A DNA stretch of 64,000 nucleotides from Roseobacter sp. SK209-2-6 (GTDB taxonomy: Bacteria; Pseudomonadota; Alphaproteobacteria; Rhodobacterales; Rhodobacteraceae). Each line of letters opens with the position of its first letter. The stretch's first letter is position 1. Positions 1-8,111 of this stretch are shown here, one piece after another. The notes below the pieces were generated by a model. The model did not search any database and was not told where the DNA came from. It saw nothing but the letters and a program-made list of their open reading frames with translations. The stretch lies in NCBI RefSeq assembly GCF_000169455.1, contig NZ_AAYC01000007.1, positions 1 through 64,000 of the forward strand, written 5' to 3'. A program made the translations under genes and the position numbers.

Positions 1-81
1 GACCCGGCAACGCTATTTGGTGGAACAGAAGCGGGCTATTCCGATTACCCGGCCACGGACCCTGCCTCGGAAACCGCGTAG
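1..81 (+). CDS. C-terminal end of an unidentified protein (partial)
   Basis: The first 26 codons are open and end in TAG at 79-81. The peptide is rich in Gly, Thr, Asp and Pro and reads like a natural protein tail (it contains LFGGTEAGYSDYPA). The gene begins outside the window, so the product cannot be named. It converges on the leftward EamA gene. Nothing recognisable lies between its stop and the end of that gene. Confidence 0.4.
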   Translation, partial: DPATLFGGTEAGYSDYPATDPASETA

Positions 82-192
82 CTACAGGACCTGCAAATGG
101 GGTGGCGGCTGGCTGGCGGCCAACCCAGGCCTGGACAGAGCCTGATCTCCGGCTCTGTCCTTTGGTTGCCCGAATGAGGATCCTGGATTGGG

Positions 193-1116
193 CTATTTGC
201 CTGACACCGCCCCCCAGACAAGCGCCAAGAGCATTGTTGCTGCACCCGACACGAGCATGAGGCTAAGGGGTTCCCCCAGGAAGACGGCGGAACTCAGGAA
301 TCCAATTACGGGCGACAGGGTGCTGATCAATGCGATTTGCGCAACCGGGAGCAACCGGCCCACGACCACCATCAGGCCAAAACCAATCCCGGTCGCCACC
401 GGGCCAACAAAGACAAGAAGCGCCAACCCCTTTGCTGAGAAAGAGCCAAGCTCCAACCCTCCCTCCGCAACAAAAGCGATCGGGAGAGAAACCAGCCCGG
501 CGATCAAAAACTGCCAAAACAACGCATCCAGGACCCCTCCCGACCAAACATGCGATGCAATAAGCCGCATCGAGCAGGACCAGCACAGGGCAGCCGCCAG
601 TATCAACAATAGCGGCGCCGCAACACCAATGTGACCCGCGCCCAACAGGACCAGAAGACAGCCCGTTGCGGACAGCAGCGTTGGCCACAATCGGCTGGCG
701 GAAATTTGTTGTCCGAAGATGACCCAATCAAGCAGAACCAGCCAGACCGGTGTGGTGTAGATCAGGATGCTTGCGGTGCCCGCCGCAACCCATTGCAGCG
801 CAAATGTCACCAAGCCCATCTGGATCACAAATTGCAGGAAGGCCACGCCCAGAATGACGCGCAAGTCCCGCCGTTCGAACCGGGGCAGCCGATGTCTCAG
901 AACCAGAATGAGGGCAGCGACAACCGGCACGCTGAAACAATAACGCAGGGCCACCATCCAAAAGGGCGCCACATGCTGCAATGCCAGTTTCATCACCGGC
1001 CAGTTGAGCCCAAGAATGATAACCGAAAGCCACAATAGCAAATAGGGCCCGCGCAAAAGCGCCCAAGCGCCTGCGCGCGGGGTTCGATCTGACCTAGGCA
1101 ACCAATGCTCCGCCAT
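193..1116 (-). CDS. EamA/DMT-superfamily transporter (10 TM)
   Basis: A protein of about 307 residues, almost entirely hydrophobic, with roughly ten predicted transmembrane helices arranged as two five-helix halves. This is the usual size and shape of drug/metabolite transporter (EamA) exporters. It should sit in the inner membrane and move a small metabolite, but the substrate cannot be read from sequence. I chose the ATG at 1116 (MAEHWLP); a TTG three codons upstream is also in frame. The start overlaps the end of the upstream SDR-like gene, so it is probably the last gene of the leftward cupin-VOC-SDR-EamA unit. Confidence 0.85.
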   Translation of the reverse strand: MAEHWLPRSDRTPRAGAWALLRGPYLLLWLSVIILGLNWPVMKLALQHVAPFWMVALRYCFSVPVVAALILVLRHRLPRFERRDLRVILGVAFLQFVIQMGLVTFALQWVAAGTASILIYTTPVWLVLLDWVIFGQQISASRLWPTLLSATGCLLVLLGAGHIGVAAPLLLILAAALCWSCSMRLIASHVWSGGVLDALFWQFLIAGLVSLPIAFVAEGGLELGSFSAKGLALLVFVGPVATGIGFGLMVVVGRLLPVAQIALISTLSPVIGFLSSAVFLGEPLSLMLVSGAATMLLALVWGAVSGK

Positions 1117-1765
1117 CGATATCAATCACCGTTCCTGTGACAGATGGCGTATCAATGGCAAAGAGATACCCAGCGGCCAGGTCCTGGGCCTGCGCAACCC
1201 GGCCTGCGGGCAGATTCTCCGCTGCACCCTGGTACATCTGCGCCCGTGCCTCGGGCGTCATTCCCGTATAGGCTTCGGTCTTGGTCAAACCGGGACTGAC
1301 CGCATTGACCCGCAGCGGCGCGAGTTCGCGGGCGAGGATTTTGACCGTGGCTTCAAGTGCCGCATTCATTGCCGTTTTCACAAAAGTTCCCGGCACAGTC
1401 CGGCGGGCCAGAAAACCCGTCGTCAGCGTTATCGTCCCGCCGGGGCGGATATGGGGCACCGCCGCCTGTACCGTCGTCACCGACCCCCAGAACTTTGTCT
1501 CGAATGCCGCTTTGGCTGCTGTCAGATCCAGTTCCGATAGCTCGCCTCCCGGAGCCTGCGACCCGGCGGTTATGACAAGATGATCAAAGCTCCCCTGTTG
1601 CTCAAAAAACGCCTTGGCCTGTGCCGGATCCGAGATGTCGAATCCGGTCGCCCGGCTCGCAGCGACAATTTCGCCTGGCCGTGCCTGCAGTGCCTCCACG
1701 ACGGCATGGCCAATGCCGGAAGTACCGCCCACCACAAAGGTTCTCACTCTATCGTCAAATCCCAT
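1094..1765 (-). CDS. SDR-family protein with degenerate catalytic motif
   Basis: A 223-residue Rossmann-fold protein of the short-chain dehydrogenase/reductase family. The cofactor loop GGTSGIG is intact at residues 13-19, and the segment ARELAPLRVNAVSPG after the active-site helix is typical. The catalytic YxxxK pair is not visible: the aligned helix reads KTAMN, putting Lys130 and Asn134 where Tyr and Lys normally sit. It may bind NAD(P) without classical oxidoreductase chemistry, or use other residues. One base separates it from the VOC gene stop, and it overlaps the EamA gene, so translational coupling is likely. Confidence 0.85.
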   Translation of the reverse strand: MGFDDRVRTFVVGGTSGIGHAVVEALQARPGEIVAASRATGFDISDPAQAKAFFEQQGSFDHLVITAGSQAPGGELSELDLTAAKAAFETKFWGSVTTVQAAVPHIRPGGTITLTTGFLARRTVPGTFVKTAMNAALEATVKILARELAPLRVNAVSPGLTKTEAYTGMTPEARAQMYQGAAENLPAGRVAQAQDLAAGYLFAIDTPSVTGTVIDIDGGALVA

Positions 1766-1766
1766 T

Positions 1767-2156
1767 TCACATTTCTTCCTTGTTGTGTGTTTCTCGAAAA
1801 ACCGCCTCGATCAGCGGGCCGCCCGGAGTTCGGAAAAACAGTCTGCGCTCATCCAGTTCCGGAATGTCCATCGGCGCATAGGGGATCTGGAGCCGCTCGA
1901 GCCTGTCGCGAAAACCGGCATAATCATCCAGCCTGAAGCCGATGTGATCCCAGGCCTCACCCCCCTGGTCGAGTCGCCCGCCAAAGGAGCTGATCAGATG
2001 CACAATCGGTTCCTCTCCGGCATAGAGCCAATGACCTGGGACCCTTTCGATCGCTTTGGGACGCGGGCGCTCTTTTAGATCTGGAAAGACCTCCAGAAAG
2101 AAGGCCCGTGCTTTGGGCAAGTTGGATGTGCGGATGGTGATGTGATCAAGCTGCAT
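1767..2156 (-). CDS. VOC-family (glyoxalase/dioxygenase-like) protein
   Basis: A 129-residue single-domain protein beginning MQLDHITIRTSNL, the standard first strand of the vicinal-oxygen-chelate fold, with HIGFRLDD and a terminal PLIEAVFRE carrying likely metal-ligand His and Glu positions. I chose the ATG at 2156 because GGGAG lies just upstream; the longer frame to 2252 starts with non-family sequence. The reaction is unknown. It is cotranscribed with the SDR-like gene (1-bp gap) and sits downstream of the cupin gene, which suggests a small pathway acting on the TRAP substrate. Confidence 0.85.
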   Translation of the reverse strand: MQLDHITIRTSNLPKARAFFLEVFPDLKERPRPKAIERVPGHWLYAGEEPIVHLISSFGGRLDQGGEAWDHIGFRLDDYAGFRDRLERLQIPYAPMDIPELDERRLFFRTPGGPLIEAVFRETHNKEEM

Positions 2157-2295
2157 GTCAGCTCCCTGTCTTTCCGGCCTGCAAGATGCAGCCAAATGAG
2201 ACAAAGAAGTAGGGCACCAAAGCGGAAATGAGAGTTTGACCAGGTTAAACAATCACGCGCCTTGGCACCCGCACCAAGGACCCTGAGGCCAGGTT

Positions 2296-2670
2296 TTAAC
2301 GTTTGAATTCGACGGTCACAAACACCAGCGTCGTACTGCCGATATTCTCCAGATCATGGACAAAGAAATCACCCTCGCGAATATCATAATGCCGCGTATC
2401 ACCGGGCTGATAATTCGTGTCCCGAATGGCCCCATCATGATAGTGTGAGCGCGACTTCCCCTCCCCGATCACGGTCCAGAAATAGCTTTCTTGGTGGCGA
2501 TGAAAGGGCGCGCGTTCCCCCGGTTGAAGCTCCAGATGCCAGATCCGCAGGTTATCCGTTTCTGACACAACACGTGACCCAACCTGACGGTTGCTCCAGT
2601 TCTCAACGATCTCCTGCCTCCTCTCGGTCGACCAGTCAGAAAAGTTCTCCAGACAGGGTTCGTTGGGCAT
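2296..2670 (-). CDS. Small cupin-domain protein
   Basis: A 124-residue protein with one cupin beta-barrel. The segment PGERAPFHRHQESYFWTVIG is a cupin motif 1 (His-x-His-x4-Glu-like metal site) and DTRHYDIREGDFFVHDLENIG resembles motif 2. Single-domain cupins of this size are isomerases, decarboxylases, dioxygenases or accessory proteins, so no reaction is assigned. A GGAGG ribosome site precedes the ATG at 2670. It is divergent from the TakP-like TRAP operon across a 138-bp region with repeated A+T-rich motifs. Confidence 0.8.
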   Translation of the reverse strand: MPNEPCLENFSDWSTERRQEIVENWSNRQVGSRVVSETDNLRIWHLELQPGERAPFHRHQESYFWTVIGEGKSRSHYHDGAIRDTNYQPGDTRHYDIREGDFFVHDLENIGSTTLVFVTVEFKR

Positions 2671-2691
2671 GATTTCCTCCTTTAATGTTCG

Positions 2692-2788
2692 ATTGATTAT
2701 TTTGGAAAGAGCATTTTTTCCAGCAAACCGTCAAGAAAGTTTTTATTGACGAGTCTGAATTGTATTTTTATTGATCAATTGATTATTT
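2692..2788. promoter_or_regulatory. Divergent control region with repeated ATTGATTATTT
   Basis: The element ATTGATTATTT occurs at 2692-2702 and again at 2778-2788, each close to one of the two divergent genes. The second copy overlaps the perfect palindrome ATTGATCAAT (2770-2779). This is a plausible operator pair for the TetR-type regulator at the end of the TRAP operon or for another factor. The regulator assignment is inference. Confidence 0.45.
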
Positions 2789-2808
2789 GATCCATGGGAG
2801 GAATCGCT

Positions 2809-3891
2809 ATGAGTACAAATCTGACCCGCCGCAAGTTCTTTAAAGCCGCATCTTTGGCCGCCGGCACCACCGCGCTTGCCGCCCCTGCCCTTGCTCAGGG
2901 TGGGACAGAACTCAAGATGCTGACCTGCTGGCCCAAGAATTTCCCAGGGCTTGGCACCAGCGCAGAACGGTTTGCGCAGCGCGTTGCCGCCGCCAGCGAA
3001 GGCAAGCTTCGCATCAAGGTCTTTGGCGCCGGTGAGGTAGTGGCCCCATTTGAGGTCCTGGATGCCGTCGCCGCCGGCGCTGGCGATCTGACCCATGACA
3101 CCCCCTACTACTGGTTCGGCAAGGATCCGGCCTTTGTCTATTTTGCGGTGGTGCCATTCGGGTTGACGGCAGACGAGCATTTCACCTGGCTGAAATTTGG
3201 TGGTGGGCAGGCGTTGTGGGATAAGCTGGGCGCTGCTCATGGCGTAAAGCCTCTCGCCAATCTGAACACCGGTGCGCAGATGGGAGGCTGGTTCAAGGAC
3301 CCGATCAATAGTGCTGCGGATCTTCAGGGCCTACGGGTCCGCTATCCAGGGCTCGGCGGACAGATGCTGGCCCGTCTTGGCGCGACACCGGTGAACATTC
3401 CGGGCGGTGAATTGTTCACCGCCCTGCAATCCGGCACCATTGATGGGCTGGAGTGGATCGCGCCGTGGAACGATCTCGCATTTGGCTTTCACCGGGCCGC
3501 AAAACACTACTACTACCCCGGGTTCCACGAGATGGGGCACACGCTCTCCTCCCATGTAAACGCAGATGTCTGGGCCGGCCTCAGCGACAGCGAGCAGGCC
3601 ATCATGCAGAGCGCCGCAGATGCGGAATATGTGACCTCGCTTGCCGAATACAATGCGCGCAATCTGGATGCCTTGAACACGCTGGTGAACAAGCATCAGG
3701 TGCAGCTGCACGAATGGCCCGCAGAAATTGTCGAGGAGATGCAACGCATCGCCCCCGAGGTGCTGGCGGAAAGCGCTGCCAGAAGCGAAATGGCGACAAA
3801 GGTTCACCAAAGCTGGAGCGCCTTTCGCGACAACCAGCGTCAATGGGGCGAGATTGGGGACTATGCCAACGCCCGCCTGAAACAGGGCTGA
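2809..3891 (+). CDS. TRAP transporter substrate-binding protein, TakP-like
   Basis: A 360-residue periplasmic solute receptor. It starts with a twin-arginine signal (TRRKFFKAASLAAG) and an ALA cleavage region. Mature features match the TakP/DctP-type receptors for 2-oxo acids and related carboxylates: NTGAQMGGWF, LQGLRVRYPGLGG, ALQSGTIDGLEWI and HYYYPGFHEMG. The ATG at 2809 is preferred because GGGAGG lies directly upstream; the ATG at 2794 overlaps that ribosome site. It delivers ligand to the DctQ and DctM genes downstream. The ligand is probably a carboxylic or 2-oxo acid, by family inference. Confidence 0.9.
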   Translation: MSTNLTRRKFFKAASLAAGTTALAAPALAQGGTELKMLTCWPKNFPGLGTSAERFAQRVAAASEGKLRIKVFGAGEVVAPFEVLDAVAAGAGDLTHDTPYYWFGKDPAFVYFAVVPFGLTADEHFTWLKFGGGQALWDKLGAAHGVKPLANLNTGAQMGGWFKDPINSAADLQGLRVRYPGLGGQMLARLGATPVNIPGGELFTALQSGTIDGLEWIAPWNDLAFGFHRAAKHYYYPGFHEMGHTLSSHVNADVWAGLSDSEQAIMQSAADAEYVTSLAEYNARNLDALNTLVNKHQVQLHEWPAEIVEEMQRIAPEVLAESAARSEMATKVHQSWSAFRDNQRQWGEIGDYANARLKQG

Positions 3892-4041
3892 CACAGCTTC
3901 GCCATAGCTGGCCCCTGTCCACCCTTGTGGCCGGCTGATCCGATCCGGGAACTTAACCTCTTTCACCCGGATCGGATCACCTTTTCGCCCGACACCCCGG
4001 CCACGGATCACCAGCACTGCGCCGAAGACCAGGAAAAGCAC

Positions 4042-4563
4042 ATGGAACAAAGAGAAACACATATGTCCCACTCCGGAGCCTTGGGACAGCTTGTCGCCTG
4101 GACCGGCATCCTCAGCAGATGGCTGGCGATTGCCATGGTCCTGCTCCAGTTTTCAGTGGTTGTCGCACGATACCTTTTTGATGCGGGGTCTGTGATGGCC
4201 CAAGAAGCCATTCTCTATCTCTTTGGTGCCATGTTCATGCTTGCAATGGCTGACGCCCTGGCCTCGGACCGGCATGTGCGCGTCGACATGCTGTACCACA
4301 GCTATTGCGAGCGGCGACGGCGTCTTGTCGATGCCATTGGCATAGTGGTTTTCCTCTTGCCACTCTGCGGCTTTATGCTTTGGACATCAAAGGACTATGT
4401 TCTCAACAGCTGGGCCGCGCTAGAAGGCTCACGAGAGGCCGCAGGCCTGCCTGGCGTCTTTCTGTTCAAGACGGTCATTCCCGTCGCACTGCTGCTGCTC
4501 ATCCTGCAGGCCCTGTCGATTCTGAAGCGCTGCGTTGTGGCGAAGGGGGCCGACAATGGGTGA
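4042..4563 (+). CDS. TRAP transporter small permease (DctQ)
   Basis: A protein of about 173 residues with four predicted membrane helices, the standard DctQ arrangement, starting MEQRETHMSHSG. AGGAAA precedes this ATG; the ATG at 4063 is an equally acceptable alternative. It forms the membrane complex with DctM and receives ligand from the TakP-like receptor. Its stop overlaps the DctM start by a few bases, so the two proteins are probably made by coupled translation. It follows the receptor gene by about 150 bp. Confidence 0.9.
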   Translation: MEQRETHMSHSGALGQLVAWTGILSRWLAIAMVLLQFSVVVARYLFDAGSVMAQEAILYLFGAMFMLAMADALASDRHVRVDMLYHSYCERRRRLVDAIGIVVFLLPLCGFMLWTSKDYVLNSWAALEGSREAAGLPGVFLFKTVIPVALLLLILQALSILKRCVVAKGADNG

Positions 4564-6106
4564 TATTCATACCATCTATCTGGTTGCCCTCTTTGCGGGT
4601 CTGCTATTCTGTCTGATGTCCGGCTTCCCGGTGGCCTTCGTTCTGGGCGGTGTGTCGCTGCTCCTGGCTGGCGTTGGAATTCTCTTCCAGCACTTTGACG
4701 CCTCATTTCTGGCCGCAATGCCGCAGCGCATTTACGCCGCCATGACCAACGATGTTCTGTTGGCGGTGCCGCTTTTTGTCTTCATGGGGGCAATGCTCGA
4801 GCGCAGCGGCATCGCATCCGAACTCTTGGATGGGATTGGCCGGTTGTTTGGCAAGCGGCGCGGCGGGCTTGGCTTTGCCATCACGCTGGTTGGTGCCTTG
4901 CTTGCGGCCTCGACTGGGATTGTCGGCGCCACCGTAACAACCATGGCGCTCTTGTCCCTGCCGGTGATGTTGAAATGGGGCTATTCCCCGCGCCTGGCGG
5001 CCGGATCAATCTGCGCGGCTGGAACTCTGGGGCAGATCATCCCGCCCTCGCTGGTGCTGGTGCTCCTGGCCGACACGATTTCCTCAGCCTACCAAAAAGC
5101 GCAATTGGCCCAGGGAAATTTCTCTCCCGACACCGTGTCAATCTCGGATCTCTTTGCTGGCGCAATCGTTCCCGGGATACTGATGGTGATCGTGTTCCTG
5201 GTCTACCAGGTCATGCTAACCTTTCTCAGGCCAGAGAGCTGCCCGCCGCCGCCGACAGAAGAGGCCGCAGAAATGACCATCCCATTGCCGGTCCTTTTGA
5301 CCAGGCTGGTTCCCCCATTGGCGTTGATCCTTGGTGTTCTCGGCTCAATACTTGGCGGGGTCGCAACTCCGACGGAATCCGCGTCAATCGGAGCCGCTGG
5401 CGCCATTTTGCTTGCCGGGTTTGGCTCAGAGCAGCGAAAGTACGCCAACATTGCGCTGTCGTTCCTAGCCCTGGCCGTCTTCACCAAGCAGTTCATCTTT
5501 GGCACCATTGACCTTCCAATCCTGGCAGAGCGCGCTATCCTTTCCATCCCGGTTCTGGTCTTCTTTGGGTATTTTGCCATCGCTCTGCTGCGCTGTTTCA
5601 AGATCAGGGCAGTATCCAGCACCACCACCGAAACCGTGCGATTGAGTGCAATGGTCTTCATGATCCTCATCGGTGCGGCCACGCTGTCGCTGGTCTTTCG
5701 CGGTTTTGGCGGCGATGAGGCTGTACAGAAGCTGATCTCAAGCGTCCCCGGCGGCCCCTATGCAGCGCTGGCGGCAGTTCTTGCGGTCATGTTTCTTCTG
5801 GGCTTCATTCTCGACTTTATCGAAATCATCTTTGTCATCGTGCCGACAATTGCCCCGGTTTTGCTGATGTCCGGAATTGATCCGATCTGGCTTGCTATCC
5901 TGATCTCTCTCAATCTGCAGACCTCCTTTCTCACCCCACCTTTTGGGTTTGCGCTGTTCTATTTCCGCTCCGCTGCGCCGCCCGAGATTTCTACACGATC
6001 GATCTATCTTGGGGTCATGCCCTTTATCGGGCTGCAGCTCCTGGTCCTGGTCCTTGTGGCCTTGATACCGGGCATTTCCATATGGCTCCCCTATGCACTA
6101 AGGTAA
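4556..6106 (+). CDS. TRAP transporter large permease (DctM)
   Basis: A 516-residue polytopic membrane protein with the DctM signature segments, for example GQIIPPSLVLVLLAD, TPTESASIGAAGA and a C-terminal LTPPFGFALFY. It is longer than the usual 425-435 residues because of extra helices in the middle, a form I associate with TakP-like systems. It is the Na+-driven transport channel. The ATG at 4556 overlaps the DctQ stop. A strong hairpin follows its stop codon, before the TetR gene. Confidence 0.92.
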   Translation: MGDIHTIYLVALFAGLLFCLMSGFPVAFVLGGVSLLLAGVGILFQHFDASFLAAMPQRIYAAMTNDVLLAVPLFVFMGAMLERSGIASELLDGIGRLFGKRRGGLGFAITLVGALLAASTGIVGATVTTMALLSLPVMLKWGYSPRLAAGSICAAGTLGQIIPPSLVLVLLADTISSAYQKAQLAQGNFSPDTVSISDLFAGAIVPGILMVIVFLVYQVMLTFLRPESCPPPPTEEAAEMTIPLPVLLTRLVPPLALILGVLGSILGGVATPTESASIGAAGAILLAGFGSEQRKYANIALSFLALAVFTKQFIFGTIDLPILAERAILSIPVLVFFGYFAIALLRCFKIRAVSSTTTETVRLSAMVFMILIGAATLSLVFRGFGGDEAVQKLISSVPGGPYAALAAVLAVMFLLGFILDFIEIIFVIVPTIAPVLLMSGIDPIWLAILISLNLQTSFLTPPFGFALFYFRSAAPPEISTRSIYLGVMPFIGLQLLVLVLVALIPGISIWLPYALR

Positions 6107-6107
6107 G

Positions 6108-6144
6108 CAAAGCGCCCGGCCCCAGATCCCGGCGGGGCGCTTTG
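6108..6144 (+). terminator. Hairpin between dctM and tetR genes
   Basis: CAAAGCGCCC (6108-6117) pairs perfectly with GGGCGCTTTG (6135-6144). There is no long T-run, so it may act as an attenuator, an RNA-stability element or a weak terminator separating the transporter from the regulator gene. Confidence 0.5.
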
Positions 6145-6149
6145 GTACA

Positions 6150-6875
6150 ATGGCAGAACGAGCGGATAGAAAACTCATGCAAGAGCCAGAAACGCAAACG
6201 CCAGCCAAGAAAAAGCGGGTGCGCCTATCTCCGCAGGACAGGGAACATCTGATACTGACAGGGGCAATCGAATTTGTGGCGGATCGCGGCTTTGCCTTCT
6301 CCACCCGCGAGCTGGCCCGGCATCTCAATGTCAGTCAAAGCCTGCTGTATCGGTATTTTGCCACCAAAGAAGAAATCATCGAGAAGATCTATGACAGGGT
6401 CTATGTCGGGCGCTGGAACCCGGAATGGGATGAAATCTTGCGAGACCGCAAGCTGAGCGTTCAGCAGCGACTGGAACGCTACCTTTTGGACTATGCCAAG
6501 GTGGTGCTGCAGAAGGACTGGGTGCGCATTTTCCTGCTCTCCGCCTTTGAAGACCCGCTGATTTCTCAGCGGTATGTTTCAATGCTGCGGCGGCGAATTT
6601 TTGAACCCCTTCTGGAAGAGCAGCTCGCCAGTATGGGGCTCGAAGCGCTTTCAAACCCTGAAGACTGCGAATTGGCGCTGGAGCTGATCTGGGGATTTCA
6701 CTCCAGCATCTTTTACCTCGGCGTGCGCCAGTGGATCTACAGAACGCCAACCAAGGTGAATATAGAAACGCTTATCCGCAGCCGCACGCGTAGCTTCCTG
6801 GTAGGGTTTGAGGCATTTTTGAGTGACCTCCCCTCCCCTGAAACCGAGGATGCGTCACACGCGTCAAAACAGTGA
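6150..6875 (+). CDS. TetR/AcrR-family transcriptional regulator
   Basis: A 241-residue regulator. The N-terminal helix-turn-helix is clear: AIEFVADRGFAFSTRELARHLNVSQSLLYRYFATKEEII, with the diagnostic LYRYF and TKEE segments. The remainder is an alpha-helical ligand domain of normal TetR length. The first ATG (6150) has a poor ribosome site and lies beside a hairpin, so the ATG at 6177 may be the true start. Being downstream of dctM, it probably controls the TRAP operon and the divergent cupin cluster, responding to the transported compound or a metabolite (inference). Confidence 0.88.
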   Translation: MAERADRKLMQEPETQTPAKKKRVRLSPQDREHLILTGAIEFVADRGFAFSTRELARHLNVSQSLLYRYFATKEEIIEKIYDRVYVGRWNPEWDEILRDRKLSVQQRLERYLLDYAKVVLQKDWVRIFLLSAFEDPLISQRYVSMLRRRIFEPLLEEQLASMGLEALSNPEDCELALELIWGFHSSIFYLGVRQWIYRTPTKVNIETLIRSRTRSFLVGFEAFLSDLPSPETEDASHASKQ

Positions 6876-7352
6876 GCAAAGATTTTAAGTGATTTCGAGT
6901 TTTTAGGGGCTGGCTTCAACTAGCAAAGGTGACTGCCGCCCGGTTTGCTCGGAGAAGCCAGAGTTCTAATGAACAACGGCACCAAAATGGACATGGCCAT
7001 GGTGGTGATCATGATCATCCCCTCTCCTTTCCTAGCGCAAACAAGAGGCAGACATTCTCCCAGAGAGTGTCTGCCTTCGCTCCCTCCCCCATCAAGAAGA
7101 GTATTACCGACATTGCAAAGTAGGAGGTTAAACATATTGCGAGCGAATATCAGGGTATCGATAAAGACACCTTTCAGGCTCTAGATCAGATATTTTGGTC
7201 TAAATCGCCCAGATTGGGAGCTCTCTTCATTGCCAAGAGTTCCTCCTCCTATCCAACTTTGCATCCTACTACTGCTCTCCCCTAACATCAGCATCGCCTG
7301 ACTGAGCCTTATTGTCCGTGGTCAGAGGTTTTGGTCCAGTTGGCGACCTGAG
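6876..7352. other. Intergenic region with no recognised gene
   Basis: Short frames exist on both strands here but none looks like a protein family. The one notable structure is a long hairpin: AGGCAGACA (7046-7054) pairs with TGTCTGCCT (7068-7076), and the inner bases extend the stem to about 14 bp with a 3-nt loop. It lacks a T-run and is separately listed. Confidence 0.5.
7046..7076. repeat. 14-bp-stem hairpin
   Basis: AGGCAGACATTCTC and its near-perfect complement GAGAGTGTCTGCCT flank the 3-nt loop CCA, with one T-G pair. It is not followed by a U-tract on either strand, so it is not a classical terminator. Confidence 0.6.
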
Positions 7353-8111
7353 CTAAGAGAGGGTCTGGCGCTTCGCCTTGGAAGAATAAAGACGCCGGTC
7401 GCTCAAACTCAGCAGACTGTCAACACTCTCGACCTCGTCGAAGCGAGCAAATCCACTGGATATAGTCACCCTAGGCAAATCTTCTCTCATACGACCTTCT
7501 AGCTTGGCTCCCGATACGAGTTTATCGGAAAACCCCCGATAGGTGTCCAGGTCGAAGCGGTCTAGAATTGCGAGGAACTCGTCTCCTCCCCAGCGACCGA
7601 CCAGTCCTCCTGCGGGCAGAGTACTTTGAACAAACTCCGCAACCTGCCTCAGGCAGAGATCCCCGGCAGCGTGTCCATACCGATCGTTTATGGATTTGAA
7701 CTTGTCTATGTCCATCAGAATAATAGCTCCGGAACTACCGGAGAATTTTCGGTCGATATGCTCCTGGAGGGCCCTTCTGTTCCAAAGGCCGGTCAACACA
7801 TCTTGCCTAGCAAGTTTGAAATTCTCTTCTGTGAAGAACCGCAACTTGCGCAGTGAATAGAGACCAAGAAGCACCGTAGGGGAACCGATGAACAAGATTG
7901 TTCGAAGCGGTTGTACAATTCCATACTCCAGCGAACCGTCAAACATGAACTTTTGAAACAAGTACAACATGATGATCGCAGCCATCCAGGCCAAGTAGTA
8001 CTTCCAAATTCTATCTGATGGCTGGGGGGTGATGTATTCAAAAATCCTGTCACCGGTAGAGCTTTTACCCTTCAAAGCCTCCGGTCTTAGGTCATCGCTA
8101 ACCTTTCGCAA
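7353..8111 (-). CDS. Membrane-anchored diguanylate cyclase (GGDEF)
   Basis: A 252-residue protein with two membrane helices (about 36-56 and 68-86) followed by one GGDEF domain. The catalytic motif GGDEF is intact at residues 175-179, and the metal-binding segment ILMDIDKFKSIND (Asp134) and DVLTGLWNRR are canonical. It should make cyclic-di-GMP at the inner face of the membrane. No RxxD inhibitory site is visible before GGDEF (LPAGGLVGRW), so product inhibition through the classic I-site is unlikely. No separate sensor domain is present. Cyclic-di-GMP often controls exopolysaccharide synthesis, but a link to the 25-34 kb locus is only speculation. Confidence 0.92.
   Translation of the reverse strand: MRKVSDDLRPEALKGKSSTGDRIFEYITPQPSDRIWKYYLAWMAAIIMLYLFQKFMFDGSLEYGIVQPLRTILFIGSPTVLLGLYSLRKLRFFTEENFKLARQDVLTGLWNRRALQEHIDRKFSGSSGAIILMDIDKFKSINDRYGHAAGDLCLRQVAEFVQSTLPAGGLVGRWGGDEFLAILDRFDLDTYRGFSDKLVSGAKLEGRMREDLPRVTISSGFARFDEVESVDSLLSLSDRRLYSSKAKRQTLS

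Noticed and set aside
6920-7135. A 71-codon minus-strand frame rich in Met and Ile that looks like a small membrane protein.
   Set aside because: The hydrophobic run comes from repeated GATCAT/ACCATG-like bases, there is no ribosome site, and it overlaps the hairpin at 7046-7076.
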